This document shows positions 48,596 through 61,800 of a stretch of 64,000 bases of DNA, one piece after another (position 1 is the stretch's first letter; each line of letters opens with the position of its first letter). The notes under the pieces were generated by a model. That model ran no database searches. It saw only the letters and a program-made list of their open reading frames with translations, and was not told the origin of the DNA. Origin of the DNA: Mytilus edulis (taxonomy: Eukaryota; Mollusca; Bivalvia; Mytilida; Mytilidae); the NCBI RefSeq assembly GCF_963676685.1, contig NC_092349.1, forward strand, positions 80,984,604 to 81,048,603. Reading direction: 5' to 3'. The translations under genes and the position numbers were made by a program.

Positions 48596-49837
48596 CAGGA
48601 GGATTTGTTTTTGATCGGTTATTTATTTTTGTTAACATAGAGGACAGATTATTCATTTTCTGCACTACTGAAGCAAGTTTTTTCATTTTCATTAAAGCAA
48701 GGGACTAATTATTCATCTTCACAACTATATTTTTGATATTCGAAAACAAACAATTTTTTAAATGATTTGTTTATTATAAATAATACATATAGTATAGTCA
48801 AGTCATTATGTACAATTTAATTAGATTAACCATCCCCGTCTGCAGAAATGAATCTTTTAAATTCCCAACTGCATATACATGTATTGCATACATACATAGT
48901 AAAGTTTAGTTATAACTAGGCACTTTTAAATGTATTGGCAAACATGCTACGCCGAGCGGAGCGAGGCAAATATATTTTTGAAGGGTTTTGGAGCCACTGA
49001 AGGCTCAAGAAGCTATAGAACAAATGATGCAAAATCATACTTTCTTGGTATTCCAAAGACCCTTTCATAATCTGAAAATTAAGTTTTGTTTCAATAATTT
49101 TTTGACAATATTTTGGTCTCAAAGAAAAATGTATAAATTCAGTGTAAGACTGAAGTTTCTAGGGACAATATCAATAGACCAATGTGCATGATAAAGCAAA
49201 ATTGGAATTCACATAGTTAAGCCTGTGGCTGCTGTTTTTTTTTCCAAACTCATGATCAAGTTCATAACAAGATTACTAGATTACAAAAGATATGCAACAC
49301 TAACAGAATACAGAGGGGCAATCAATGAACAAAAGACAGATAAATAAGAAACATTGATTCCGAAAAATCAGGGCTACAATGTATAAGTCTGAGGGAAAAC
49401 AGAACTTTCTTTTTGCAAGACCGTGAACACAATTTGATATGGAGACAAGCGTTTGGTTTTGAAATTTCCTACATGTAGTTACCGCCCTGTTAAAATAAAA
49501 GTGAGGTGAGGTTTCCTGAGACAATATACCTCAAGTTAAATGAAACAAATTTTCAGACATTTCAAGTATATTTGAATAATATTTATACTTTTGTTATTAA
49601 ACAATTTGGGAAGTGTTTCCCGATTTGTTTGGGGAAAAAAGATGAATTTATGAAGAATCTAGTGCCATCTCATACTTTCGATTAGACCTGCTGAGTTATT
49701 TATTTTCTGTACATTGCAGGTCAGGTAATTCATTTTCAAACTACCGCAGAACAAACCATTTATTTTTGTGAAGGGTGAGTTATTTATTTTCAAAATCATC
49801 CTCCCCCCCCCCCCAGAATATCAAATGGACGTCTCCT
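48596..49837. mobile_element. 1.2-kb inverted-repeat element splitting the LINE
   Basis: The right end reads CAAATGGACGTCTCC/TTA after a C run. AATAAATAA-rich sequence follows the tip on both sides (GGTTATTTATTTTT at the left, GAGTTATTTATTTTC at the right). The left tip equivalent to GGAGACGTCC is missing, so the left end is probably deleted. The interior is AT-rich with no gene. Confidence 0.6.
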
Positions 49838-50225
49838 TATTCTAGAAAATTCATTTTTTTTTAAGTCTGAAATAAAATTATCTTGATCTAATTTTTTAAA
49901 GCTTCTATAAGTTTTATACTCTGTGGTCTTATTTATCTGTACACTGATCATATTGTGTACATCACTAATACCATTATTAAAATTTCTTATATTCATACAT
50001 AAACTAGATTTATTTGTCAGTACAACATCTATCCGACTTGGATTATTCCCCTTAGTATGACATGTAGGTTCATGGACCAGATTTGTTAAATCACAAACGT
50101 CACAAGCATCTTTTAAAGTATTAATTTTCTCATTTACTAGCATATCATAATTGAGATCACCTAACATTAAAATATTATCATATTTTGTTGAAGCTTTGTC
50201 AAACAATCAGTTGAAAAGGGATTAA
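49838..50225 (-). pseudogene. Degenerate CR1-like LINE, endonuclease part
   Basis: It encodes the C-terminal half of an apurinic-type endonuclease: LGDLNYDML (ND motif), a SRIDVVLTN region, then SDVHNMISVQI where SDHxxV/I is expected. The catalytic SDH is altered by an extra residue. The frame then runs into the inserted element at 49837. Together with 46360-48595 it forms one older LINE, truncated at about 50225. Confidence 0.8.
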
Positions 50226-50279
50226 TTAACTCATCAGATCGATACAAAGCATAAAAAAACACCTAGCAAATAACAAAAC

Positions 50280-50467
50280 ATCAGTTCGCTTGTTTTTTCG
50301 TTCGAACTGTTTAACATTTTGTCAAAGTATTTGTTAGTTGAACCAAACCGTTACTGGTTTTGTTTATTGTTGAAAGCCGTACGTTGATCCTATTTAGTTG
50401 CTTCAATTCTTTGGTCTCTTATGCATAGTTGTCGCATAAGCAATCATACCACAACTTCTTATGTTTA
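50280..50467 (+). repeat. Dispersed mussel repeat A, diverged copy
   Basis: TCGCTTGTTTTTTCGTTCGA, TTGTTGAAAGCCGTACGTTG and CAATCATACCACAACTTCTT are in family order with many substitutions. Confidence 0.7.
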
Positions 50468-50595
50468 TACTAATATCAACGAAAAACCCAACATTTATAA
50501 TATATAAGGATTCTTGTTTTCCTTTGTACGGTAACTTTTTTCTTTAAAAAAGGAATGTAAATGATATTGACTATATTTCAATATTATGAATAACA

Positions 50596-51180
50596 TTAAG
50601 GATGTACTTCGGTGAAATTAAAAAAAAATCAAGAATTAAAATTTGATACTTAAGGATGTACTTAGGTGGTCTAAATCAAAATTCAATAAATCAAAAATTC
50701 AAAATTAGATACTTTAAGCTAGAAGAGAATTAGTTAAGAATCAACATAAGCTAAAATATTGATAGGTCATGGAGCTTTTTTTCTAGATATTTGATTTATG
50801 AAATATGGCGGGAAAGGGCTCACTCGTTTACCTTATATTTTTATTGGTATTATTTGGGTCTCAAATCAAAAGAAGAAAATCCAGAATATGGTTAAATTTT
50901 GTCAAATGACCTTTTATGAACTATTTAGTCTTATGTTAAAAGATAAATAGGTGCAAACTATTTTACCTTGTATCGTATGGAAAAACACCAAGGAGTCTGA
51001 ACATTTGACACTAATTACAAAACCTCACCTTAGTAAATCCTTAAAGAGCTTTAGTTAAGGAACAACATAACCTAAAAATATTGATAGGTTATGGAGCTCC
51101 TTTACGATATTTTCGAAAAACTAAGAAGTCCAAACATCTGACACAAATTCCTAAGCCTAACAGTACATCCTTCAAACTAG
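50596..51180. repeat. AAGGATGTACT-ended inverted-repeat elements, partly nested
   Basis: AAGGATGTACTTCGGTGAAA (50598) and AAGGATGTACTTAGGTGGTC (50653) face AAACCTCACCTTAGTAAATC (51020) and AGTACATCCTTC (51163). Duplicated internal text (ATTGATAGGTYATGGAGCT at about 50759 and 51078) suggests two overlapping copies of one MITE family. Confidence 0.6.
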
Positions 51181-51597
51181 AGCAAGAACAGATAGATCTG
51201 CATTGGAGTTTCATCATAAACAAATATTTAACGATCCACAACTGATATGAAACTAAGACATTTCTGTCAAACAAAGGATGTTTTGTTACTGAAAATTGAT
51301 ATAACATAATTATGACAAACGAGACGATTTATCTCTGAAATTATAAATTAACCATACCTTAAATTATCAGCAATAATCAAACTCACCGGCATATGGAATA
51401 ATTATACATCTCTGAACTAATGCGTCAACCAACAGCTTGTAGTATATTTGATTCATTAAATTGATTTGTACTCGCTTTCATTGGTAAACCTCGATTTTTG
51501 TTCTGTTATTTTAATCGCGAACAAATAAATTTTATAGTTTCTGATTTTGTTCATATATTTTAAATTACACTGTGCAGTTTTGTATGTCGTCTTTGTG

Positions 51598-53335
51598 TAT
51601 TTCCTTTAAGTGTTAGTCAATTGTAAAATAATGTAGATAGATGGATTTACCTTCATGAATATTTCCTTTGAGTGTTAGTTAATTGTAAGTTAATGTAGAT
51701 AGATTGATTTACCTTAATAAATATTTCCTTTGAGTGTAAGTAAATTGTATGTTAATGTAGATAGATGGATTTACCTTCATGAATATTTCCTTTGAGTGTT
51801 AGTAAATTGTAAGTTAATGTAGATAGATGGATTTACCTTCATGAATATTTCCTTTGAGTGTTAGTAAATTGTAAGTTAATGTAGATAGATGGATTTACCT
51901 TCATGAATATTTTCTTTGAGTGTTAGTAAATTGTAAGTTAATGTAGATAGATGGATTTACCTTCATGAATATTTCCTTTGAGTGTTAGTAAATTGTAAGT
52001 TAATGTAGATAGATGGATTTACCTTCATGAATATTTCCTTTGAGTGTTAGTCAATTGTAAGTTAATGTAGATAGATTGATTTACCTTCATGAATATTTCC
52101 TTTGAGTGTTAGTAAATTGTAAGTTAATGTAGATAGATGGATTTACCTTCATAAATATTTCCTTTGAGTGTTAGTAAATTGTAAGTTAATGTAGATAGAT
52201 GGATTTACCTTCATGAATATTTCCTTTGAGTGTTAGTAAATTGTAAGTTAATGTAGATAGATGGATTTACCTTCATGAATATTTCCTTTGAGTGTTAGTA
52301 AATTGTAAGTTAATGTAGATAGATGGATTTACCTTCATGAATATTTTCTTTGAGTGTTAGTAAATTGTAAGTTAATGTAGATAGATGGATTTACCTTCAT
52401 GAATATTTCCTTTGAGTGTTAGTAAATTGTAAGTTAATGTAGATAGATGGATTTACCTTCATGAATATTTCCTTTGAGTGTTAGTCAATTGTAAGTTAAT
52501 GTAGATAGATTGATTTACCTTCATGAATATTTCCTTTGAGTGTTAGTAAATTGTAAGTTAATGTAGATAGATGGATTTACCTTCATAAATATTTCCTTTG
52601 AGTGTTAGGCAATTGTAAGTTAATGTAGAGAGATGGATTTACCTTCATGAATATTTGCTTTGAGTGTTAGTAAATTGTAAGTTAATGTAGATAGATGGAT
52701 TTACCTTCATGAATATTTTCTTTGAGTGTTAGTAAATTGTAAGTTAATGTAGATAGATTAATTTACCTTCATGAATATTTCCTTTGAGTGTTAGTAAATT
52801 GTAAGTTAATGTAGATAGATGGATTTACCTTCATGAATATTTCCTTTGAGTGTTAGTAAATTGTAAGTTAATGTAGATAGATTGATTTACCTTCATGAAT
52901 ATTTCCTTTGAGTGTTAGTAAATTGTAAGTTAATGTAGATAGATGGATTTACCTTCATAAATATTTCCTTTGAGTGTTAGTCAATTGTAAGTTAATGTAG
53001 ATAGATGGATTTACCTTCATGAATATTTGCTTTGAGTGTTAGTAAATTGTAAGTTAATGTAGATAGATGGATTTACCTTCATGAATATTTCCTCTGAGTG
53101 TTAGTAAATTGTATGTTAATGTAGATAGATGGATTTACCTTCATGAATATTTCCTTTGAGTGTAAGTAAATTGTATGTTAATGTAGATAGATGGATTTAC
53201 CTTCATAAATATTTGCTTTGAGTGTTAGTAAATTGTAAGTTAATGTAGATAGATGGATTTACCTTCATGAATATTTCCTTTGAGTGTTAGTAAATTGTTA
53301 GTTAATGTAAATAGATGGATTTACCTTCATGAATA
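51598..53335. repeat. 62-bp minisatellite, about 28 copies, with 434-bp higher-order period
   Basis: Each unit contains TTTCCTTTGAGTGTTAGTAA, TGTAGATAGATGGATTTACC and TTCATGAATA, and is 62 bp long. Rare variants recur exactly seven units apart: GTCAATTG (52050 and 52484), a TTTTCTTT change (51914 and 52348) and CATAAATA (52151 and 52585). A 434-bp block was therefore duplicated after the array formed. The array lies 0.5 kb downstream of the ASB gene's last exon. Confidence 0.95.
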
Positions 53336-53424
53336 TTTCTCATGAAGCCAACCAAATCTCGTTACGTTTAATTTTATTTTATCAAAATATTCAATAGTTT
53401 CTTGTGTACAATTTGGAAATTAGT

Positions 53425-53612
53425 ATGGCGTTCATTATCACTGAACTAGTATCTATATTTGTTTAGGGGCCAGCTGAAGGACGCCTCCGGGTGCGGGAAT
53501 TTCTCGCTACATTGAAGACCTGTTGGTGACCTTCTGCTGTTGTTTTTTATTTGGTCGGGTTGTTGTCTCTTTGACACATTCCCCATTTCCATTCTCAATT
53601 TTAATATGTAAA
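53425..53612 (+). repeat. Dispersed mussel repeat B
   Basis: It starts ATGGCGTTCATTATCACTGA and ends TTTGACACATTCCCCATTTC, a clean copy opposite in orientation to those at 14805 and 38748. It falls between the minisatellite and the ASB gene and may contribute to that gene's 3' end. Confidence 0.85.
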
Positions 53613-53819
53613 TTTTTGTGAAGTGACATGAGATGTGAAGAAGTTACTCCGTACAGTGATCGTTTCCGTTCCGGAACTATTTTCCTTTACTCCATTTGTG
53701 AGGAGTAGTATGCGGATAGGAGCTGGAACTGCCGAGTAGTTCGATAATAACTAGGTCAAGAACATGAAAATAATACGAGTCTCGACTGCATTTATTTATC
53801 AAGAATACTTAAAAAGCGT

Positions 53820-56800
53820 TCAGACTTCATCTGCCGAAACGTTTGGTTTTTGAATTTGCTCATAGCAAATGACCAATGGCAAATCAGGAGGACTCACGTC
53901 ATATAGTTTTAAAAAATCTTTTAATGTCACCGGAAGTTCTAACTTGTCAACAGCAGGAAATATTGACGTGTCTTTGTTGACGGATATAATATGATTCCGT
54001 ATTTTGGTTCGAGCAAGGTGTTTTAAGCTTGCAAGACGACCAGCAATTTGCAGGAATTCGTCTTCTTTTCCAAAGTTAAAACGGTCTTTAATATATTTAT
54101 TTTCAACATATCTAATATCTGTTGCGGTAAATCTATAACCAGCAGCTAAAAAAGTTCTCAGAAATATTTTGTCCTTTACACAGTAATCGTTCTTTCTGAA
54201 ATGTTTAAAGTGTTGTCCTAGTTGTTTCATGATATGTCTGAGACTATACAGGTTCGGGTCTACTCCATGTTGTAGCAACAGTACGGATGTTGTACAAACA
54301 AACCATGGAGGCGGAATCCATGTCGTTGGAAACTTAACTGTAAAGATTTGGCCTCTTCTGAAAAAAATAATTTTATATCTTTATTAGACTACCTTAGGAG
54401 AGATAGTGATACAATTACAATATTAATTAGGAAATAATTGATGCAAGCTATACTTTACTGCAGTTTTAACATGAATAGGCATTATATTCGTGATTATTTA
54501 TGTGCCTGTACCAAGTCAGAAGCCTGTAATTCAGTAGTTGACGTTTGTTGCTGTATAGTGAGTGACATATTTGTTTTTTGTTCATTATTGTTTTGACATA
54601 GTATAGGCCGTTAGTTTTCTCGTTTGAATTTTTTAACATTTGTCGTTTCAAAGGCTTTTATAGTTGACTATAAGGTATGGGTTTAACTCACTATTAAAGG
54701 TCGTACTATTCTTAATTTCTGTGTCATTTGGTCTGGGTGGAGTGTTATCTCATTGGCAATCGTACCCCTCTTCTTTTTTTTTATATTAAAAGTTGTCAAG
54801 AGTAACGAAATATGATTGCATTAATTTCTTCCGTCCTTCATTAATAAAAATATTAACAAGATCTGTTTAACTTTGAAAGATGTATGAATACGCAACCACT
54901 TCCGCTCAAATTATATATTTATTCGGGATATCTTTTTCTATTCTACTATAACATGATAGTTGTATGATATGAATTTACCCCAGAAAGAGACATGGTCCCC
55001 ATGATGTTGTATTGAGTTTCACACCAGCGTTCAAATACAATTCAAGAACTTTGATTAACAACTTTGGGTCAGGTGAAGGTTTGTTCAGTCCCCACAATGT
55101 GTTGGGATAACTATAGGGTCCAATAATCGCACGTGTGTCAGACGGATTTTCTATGTTGATATCCTGTGGAAGTCCCTGGAATCTGTTTACGTCCACGCCT
55201 ACAAGAGATTTCTTTTCATTATGATATTTCTTTACAGAAAGAATTTAAGGACTGTTAAAAGTTCGAGATTACTGATTACCCAAGTACATTGATTGAAAAC
55301 AAATGCATTCCTTAGACCAATTCAAATATCTTGTGCCAATTAGCTATGTTTTAAATGAAAATCATAGATTGATATACCCAGTGGCGGACCCAGAATTTTT
55401 CATAAGTGGGGGCCCGCTGACTGCATAAGAGGGGGTCCCCTCTGGTCATGCTTCAGTGATTCCCTATATAATCAACCAATTTCTTCCAAGAAAAGGGGAG
55501 GGCTTACCCTCTGGCCCCCTCAAATCCGCATTTGATACCCACCTGCATCAATAAGAATTTTCAGTATGTCTATGTCACAGTTGATAGCAGCACAGTATAT
55601 TGGTGGTACATTATTGTGGTACTCGAGACTTGATTGTTCTCCATTAGCAGGATGATCGACGTTTGCTCCATTCTCTACTAGCCTTTTCACAAGTTTTAAT
55701 TCACCAAAACTATATTGAATAAGAAATGTTTATCTTTACTGTAGTGTATTTCATATAAAAAAACAAGATGTGGTATGATTGCCAATGAGACAACTCTCCA
55801 CAAGAGACCAAAAAACAGAAATTAACAACTATAGGTAACCGTACGGCCTTCAACAATGAGCAAAGCCAGTGCCGCATAGTCAGCGATAAATTCATACCGG
55901 TTTACCAAATTAAATTTTGATTTAAGTATGCTAAATGTAACGTATTAGCTACAAATAAAGTGATGCTTTTCATTGTAATTCTATTGTTGGCTCCATGATC
56001 TTGAAACATTTATTTGCAGATCAGCAAAGGCCTGTGATAAAGATAGTAAGATAATGTGGTATGAGTGCCAATGAGACGACTCTCCACCCAAGTCGCTAAA
56101 GTAAACCATTATAGGTCAAAGGACGGTCTTCAACATGGAGCCGTTGATATGTCTTTTATTGTGCATCAACTTATATAAGCATTGGCTGCAAGTGCAAATA
56201 CCATAGAAGTTATAACCTATAATCAGCATTATGTCTTTGTTACAACACGATCGTTTTAATTATATACCCTATATCTCTTTTGTAATTCTATTCCAATAAT
56301 TAGTTTTGTGCAGGCGTTGCTAATATTCGTAGTTTGTCAGTTCAGGTCTTAAAGATTGATTTTTTTTCTGCCGAACTTTCATCTTTTGAAAGTAGCTCTT
56401 TCAATCTTTTCATTTTTTTCTCCATTTAAAGTATTTTAAACATAGCTGTGGACATATTCCTTTGGAAGTCCTTTATACTGAAATAGGTAATAAATATGTT
56501 GTATTATAAGAAAAAAATACAAGTACTTATATGTGCTTAAATCCGTGTCATGTGTACTCCATTGGATAGTTGTTTTATTGGCTATCAAACCTCATCTTCT
56601 TATCTTTATATCCGCAAATCTCTTATCAAAATAATAGAAAAAGTTTTATATAAAATATAATAACTTACAGACAAGCTATTGTAAGTGCTGTTAGTTCTAT
56701 CTGCTTTATCAACACACGGTCATTGCGACCAGAACGTTTTATAATCCTTTCTTCTGTCATAACAATTATTTGATCTACATCGTCACTGTCAGCTGTGTAA

Positions 56801-58379
56801 AAAAAAAATAAAAAATTCCGAAGTAGTCGGTATAGTTTCGGTTTGTGCCCTTTGAACTTAAGGACGCTTAACTATGGCAACAGAATACGCATGCTCGAAA
56901 ATCCTTTCTGTGATTGGACAAAATGCTGTCATGGTGGGTGATTTGGTTGTGTTTGAAAAACGTCTCGTTAATTATATCGTGATGGAAAGCAAGTGAAAAA
57001 CTATAAATATTTGAACTAGATCTTACAAAGATTTATATTTTTATTAAAATAATTGTTTCTCCAATAGCTCTTTGCATCCGTGACAGCTGTTTATTCGGGT
57101 CAATTATATAATTTTTAATGTAAACTTTGTTGTATGAACGTACATGACTTTTAGAACGCATCTACGCATGTGAGATTTCCGCGGGGTTTTAGTGAATGTA
57201 AACTTAAAGATACGAGGACCGAGAATACTGAACACAAACAGAGAAAACGTTATTTAAATGGTATCTTTGTGCTTCTGGAGGTTATCGAAATGATAGTTTT
57301 AAACATATACTCAAATTTAAATACGTCGGATATCTTTTTTAAAGATAGTTCTTGTTAATGGTGTATTTGAATCGGAACAAAACAAGTAACAAATAAAAAA
57401 TATGTGAAAAATTGCATTCAAAACTATCATAAAGGTTCAATTAAAAAAAAAATTACCGAAAAAAGATACTACTTATTTAAAAATAATTTTTAACACCAGG
57501 AAAAGCAAGACTTCTTTCATGTAACCAACGTTTGTTTCGGTAGTGTATATTTTTCAACAGGGTACCTACTGTGTAACTGTGTGAAATTATCTGCCTTCCG
57601 TTTGTATTAACAAGAAAATTAACTTTAAACAGTTAACATTCCTCTGAAATTGTTACGAATATATGTTTAATTTTACTTATTCAATGCTCTTTCTTGATCG
57701 ATTAGCATGATGTCCTACCATAGGGTAGATAACCAGTCGAAAAATTGTATAATTTGGATTCAAAAGTCGATAATATAAAAATTGTCTATGGAGTTGCATC
57801 TTTACTTATAATACCAAGCAGTACTCGCTGTACTAAACTAAAAAAATATGGGAATACATGAAAATATTTGAAAAGGTAACATTTAATTTAACCACATCAA
57901 TTACAGCAAATGAATATTTTCTAAGAAAATGAATGCTACATTCTGTATGTATGTGCCTGTCCCAAGTCAGAAGCCTGTAATTCAGTGGTTGTCGTTTGTT
58001 TATGTGTTACATGTTTGTTTTTCGTTCATTTTTTGTCCATAAACTGGGCCGTTAGTTTACTCGGTTGAATTATTTTACATTGTCATTTCGCAGCCTTTTA
58101 TAGCTGACTATGCGGTATGGGCTTTGCTCATTGTTGAAGGCCGTACGGTTACCTATAGTTTTTAATTTCTGTGTCATTTGGTCTCTTGTGGAGAGTTTTC
58201 TCATTGGCAATCATACCACATCTTTTTTTTTTATAGACATTAGTTCTCTTACAGATTTCCCATGCCGTTGTTAAAGCTGTATCCTTTCCGCACGTCTTAA
58301 CATTATACTGCTGGACTTTTGAACTATGCTTCCTCAAGTATGTATTGTGTTCATATGAATGAGACCAGAAGTCTGCCAT
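53820..58379 (-). CDS. Ankyrin-repeat SOCS-box (ASB) protein, five exons
   Basis: Exons in transcript order are 58379-58253, 56792-56669, 55709-55543, 55198-54979 and 54357-53820 (1176 nt, 391 residues plus TGA). Borders are GT/AG and phases fit. Ankyrin repeats cover about residues 70-250: ALTIACLFGELKLVKRLVE with NGANVDHP, PPIYCAAINCDIDILKILI with DAGVDVN, and SVLLLQHGVDPNLYSL. The SOCS box is near residues 323-366: a BC-box SLKHLARTKIRNHI followed by the Cul5-type ELPVTLKDFLKLY. Family members recruit Elongin B/C and Cullin-5 so that the ankyrin surface delivers a substrate for ubiquitination. The BC-box Cys usual in ASBs (LCR) is Ala here. The specific ASB subtype and substrate cannot be named. 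The 1.5-kb first intron and the others carry mussel repeat A copies. Confidence 0.9.
54603..54782 (+). repeat. Dispersed mussel repeat A, diverged copy
   Basis: GGCCGTTAGTTTTCTCGTTT, TATAGTTGACTATAAGGTAT and TTATCTCATTGGCAATCGTA identify it. It lies in ASB intron 4, antisense to the gene. Confidence 0.75.
55378..55535. repeat. GTGGCGGACCCAGAA-type dispersed element
   Basis: CCAGTGGCGGACCCAGAATT and GTGGGGGCCCGCTGACTGCA are typical of the same broad class as 10733 and 13120. It ends 8 bp before the donor of ASB exon 3. Confidence 0.6.
55752..55895 (-). repeat. Dispersed mussel repeat A, reverse copy beside ASB exon 3
   Basis: AACAAGATGTGGTATGATTG, GAGACAACTCTCCACAAGAG and CAACAATGAGCAAAGCCAGT are present. 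It begins about 40 bp upstream (in transcript sense) of the acceptor at 55710. Confidence 0.82.
56040..56145 (-). repeat. Fragment of dispersed mussel repeat A
   Basis: TAATGTGGTATGAGTGCCAA, GACGACTCTCCACCCAAGTC and GGTCAAAGGACGGTCTTCAA match the family; the rest is lost. 56146-56660 is AT-rich intron with nothing else recognisable. Confidence 0.65.
58040..58237 (+). repeat. Dispersed mussel repeat A abutting ASB exon 1
   Basis: It spans GGCCGTTAGTTTACTCGGTT to CATACCACATCTTTTTTTTT and ends about 15 bp from the exon-1 donor at 58252, so it fills the start of ASB intron 1. Confidence 0.85.
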
Positions 58380-58839
58380 GTCCAGTGAGCGACAATGTTT
58401 ACCATACTATCATAAATGTTTTGCAAATTGAATATTCCTTTGAATATTGTTATCACTGAAATAAAAAAAGAAAGTGACTTGATGCTATAAATTTCTGGTT
58501 GTAAAATGTCCCAACATATATATCTTCATCATATTCCTTGGCTATGTGGCAGTTAGGATTATTATGTTATTATTATTTCCCTTGTTTAAAGCTATAAATT
58601 TCATATTTCCTTATTTAATGATTTACATGAAGCTTATTCAGTATATATTTGTTAAATTACATAGCTTTTGCTATTTTAATTCATTGGTTAAAGATATTTA
58701 TTTACATTGTAAAGTTTAATATTTGCATCGTTGCAAATTCTTTGGTTACCTTCTGTGAGAAATTTATATATTTTATATAACTGGTTTAAGATTATTATTT
58801 GGAATCCTCTGAGGACTGACATTCAGTCCAACCAAGGAA

Positions 58840-61800
58840 TGTACAAAATGTATTTTATAACGAAACTAGTTTTAGTGACCATACTTATGTTATAATGAAT
58901 TTCAATTTTTGTACTGTTGAAAAAGGACCTGGATTATGGGTTTTAAATAACACCTTATTACATAATGATGAATATGTTCAAAAAGTAAGAAATATAATTA
59001 ATGAAGCTGTTCAAAGTTCATTGTATACTGTAGAACCTCTTGTATGGTGGGATAATCTTAAGTTTAGAATCAAAAAGTTCTCACAAGTTTTTTCAGTTAA
59101 TTTAGCAAAAGAAAAAAAGAAAGATTTTTTTAAATTGCAAAATAAAATCCAAAGGATATGTGCCATGCAAGCAGACGGTATTGCTATAGATGTAACGAAA
59201 TTAGAAAACTTAAAGCTTGAATTAAATAATTATGAGTTAGAAAAATGCAAAGGAGCAGTTCTACGATCCAAAGCAACATGGGCTTCTGAAAGTGATAAGA
59301 ATACTAAATTTTTTTTAAATTTAGAAAAATACAAGCAAGAAAATAATGCTGTAAAAGAGCTTATAAATGACAAAGGTGATGTCATTGGTGATACTGATGG
59401 TATACTAGATATTGAATATTCTTTTTATAAAAATTTATATTCTTGTGTTAATGTAGATAATGTGAAAATGGAAGAATTCATTAGTTCTATTGATGTAAAA
59501 ATAAATGAAAATGATAAAGATATGTGTGACGCAGAAATATTATATGATGAAATTACTGAAGCTTTGATGGCTATGTCAAAAAACAAAAGTCCTGGTACAG
59601 ATGGGCTTACAACAGAGTTTTACTGTAAATTTTATGATTGTTTAAGAAATATATTATGTCATGTTTATAATAGTATTTATGATGAAAATATTTTGTCAAG
59701 GTCTATGAGAGCAGGAGTTTTAAGCTTGATTTATAAGAAAAAAGGTGATAGAAGAATTTTGAAAAATTATAGACCAATATATTTGTTACAAGTTGACTAT
59801 AAAATATTGGCCAGAATAATGGCAAATAGATTTAAAAAGGTATTACCAACTATTATATCAGAAAACCAAACTTGCTGTATTATTGGTAGAGATATTAGTA
59901 ATAATATTGCTAATGTAAGAGATATAATTACTTTAGTTGAAAATGATGAACTCGAAGGCTATATTGTTAAAATTGACCAAGAGAAAGCTTTTGACAGAGA
60001 AAGTCATGAGTTTATTTTTAAAACCTTAAAGAAATTTGGGTTTGGTGATGTATTTATCAAGTGGATAGAGATTTTCTATACAAGAATTAATAGCTGTGTA
60101 AAATGCAATGGATTTTTGACACCCTATTTTTGTGTTGATAATGGGATAAGACAAGGGTGTCCAATAAGTGCCCTTCTCTATGTTTTAGCAGCTGAAACTT
60201 TACAATGTAATATAAGGAAAAATGTGAATATATCTGGTATTAAAATTCCAAATACCACTGATGAAGCTCTTATTTTTCAGCACGCAGACGACACTACCTT
60301 AACTGTGTCTGACAAAAGTTCTATTGATGAAATTTTTAAAGTTTTTGAAATGTATGAAGCCAGTTCAGGCGCCAAAATAAATAGACAAAAATCAGAGATA
60401 TTGCCAATTGGCAAAGGTAGAATAGCTGATAATGAAAAAAACAAATATAATTTACAAGTTTGCGAAAACTATATTTTATTGTTAGGAGTGTATGTTGGCA
60501 AAGACAAAACTGTTTGTGATCATTTAAATTGGAGTGGCAAAGTTAGTAAAATTAAGTCCTTATTGAATATGTGGATGCAGAGGCAATTGACAATACAGGG
60601 TAGAGTGAATGTTATTTCCTCATTATTTATGTCTAGATTATGGTATTCTTTGTTTGTAACATCGATGCCAGATCAAGTTTTACGAGATATTAAAACTGCA
60701 TGTGTTAGTTTTGTGTGGAATAATGGTGCACACTTAGTAAAATATAACACCATCATTGATCAAAAGTGTAATGGAGGTTTACAGTTACCTGATATTGAAT
60801 CAAAGATGTATGCATTTAGATTAAAATTTTTAGCCAGGTTTTTAGACAAGAATTATAAAGTGCTATGGAAGTCTACATTTAAATATTTTATTTCAAAAAT
60901 TTTAAATATGAACTTATCAGAAGAAATATTATTCATTTCTTTACCAGAAAACTTGAAGTGTATTCCTAATGTTTACAAAGAAATGTTTAAAGGTTTTGAT
61001 CTCTTAAGAGATGATATTGAATTTGATCTTACCACTGAAAATGTATATGATCAACCCTTATTTTGTAATCCAAATGTGTTGTTCGATGGAAAAACTGTTA
61101 TATGGTATGATTTTATAAATGCTGGAATTGTTCAAGTAAAAGATATATGTTATGAAGTTATAGAGGGGTTTTTACCAGAAATGGCTATAGTTGAGATGAT
61201 ACAAAATGTAACTAATCATTGTGATATTAACAGTATTGTAAAAAGATATAATACTTTAAAAGTTGTATTGCCTAAAGAATGGACAGAAATTATTCATAAA
61301 AATATTCATAGGAGAAATGTTTCTCGCTCTATAAATATTAATGTCATTTTCAAAGATAAATTGTCAGAGTTTTCTATGTGTTCGACAAAAGAACTGTATT
61401 TGTTACTTACTAGTAAACTATGTCAGCATCCTATTTGCTATAAAAAGTGGACAGAAGTTTTTGAGATTGAAGAGAATGATCTTTGTAAAGTATGGAAAAA
61501 CGTTAATTTCTATTGGAAACCATCTATTTTAATGGATCTAGATTTCAAAATAGCACATTATTGTATTTTCACAAATTCTAAACTTATGACTATGAAACTT
61601 ATAAATTACAATGTATGTGATGTATGTGAAAAGGAAGTAGAAAATATCACTCATTTATTTCTATTATGTTCTGAATAAGTAGAATTTCATCTGTTTATGC
61701 AACAGAAGTTGTCAGTTTTATTTGATAATGTTGATTCTGACAAAATTGATAATTTAGTGTATGAAGAGGTATTTATGTTTGGTTTATTTGGATCTATCAA

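Noticed and set aside
51598-53335. Array of short repeats considered as CRISPR or centromeric satellite
   Set aside because: There are no spacers: units are contiguous 62-bp copies in an animal genome. At 1.7 kb it is too short to call centromeric.
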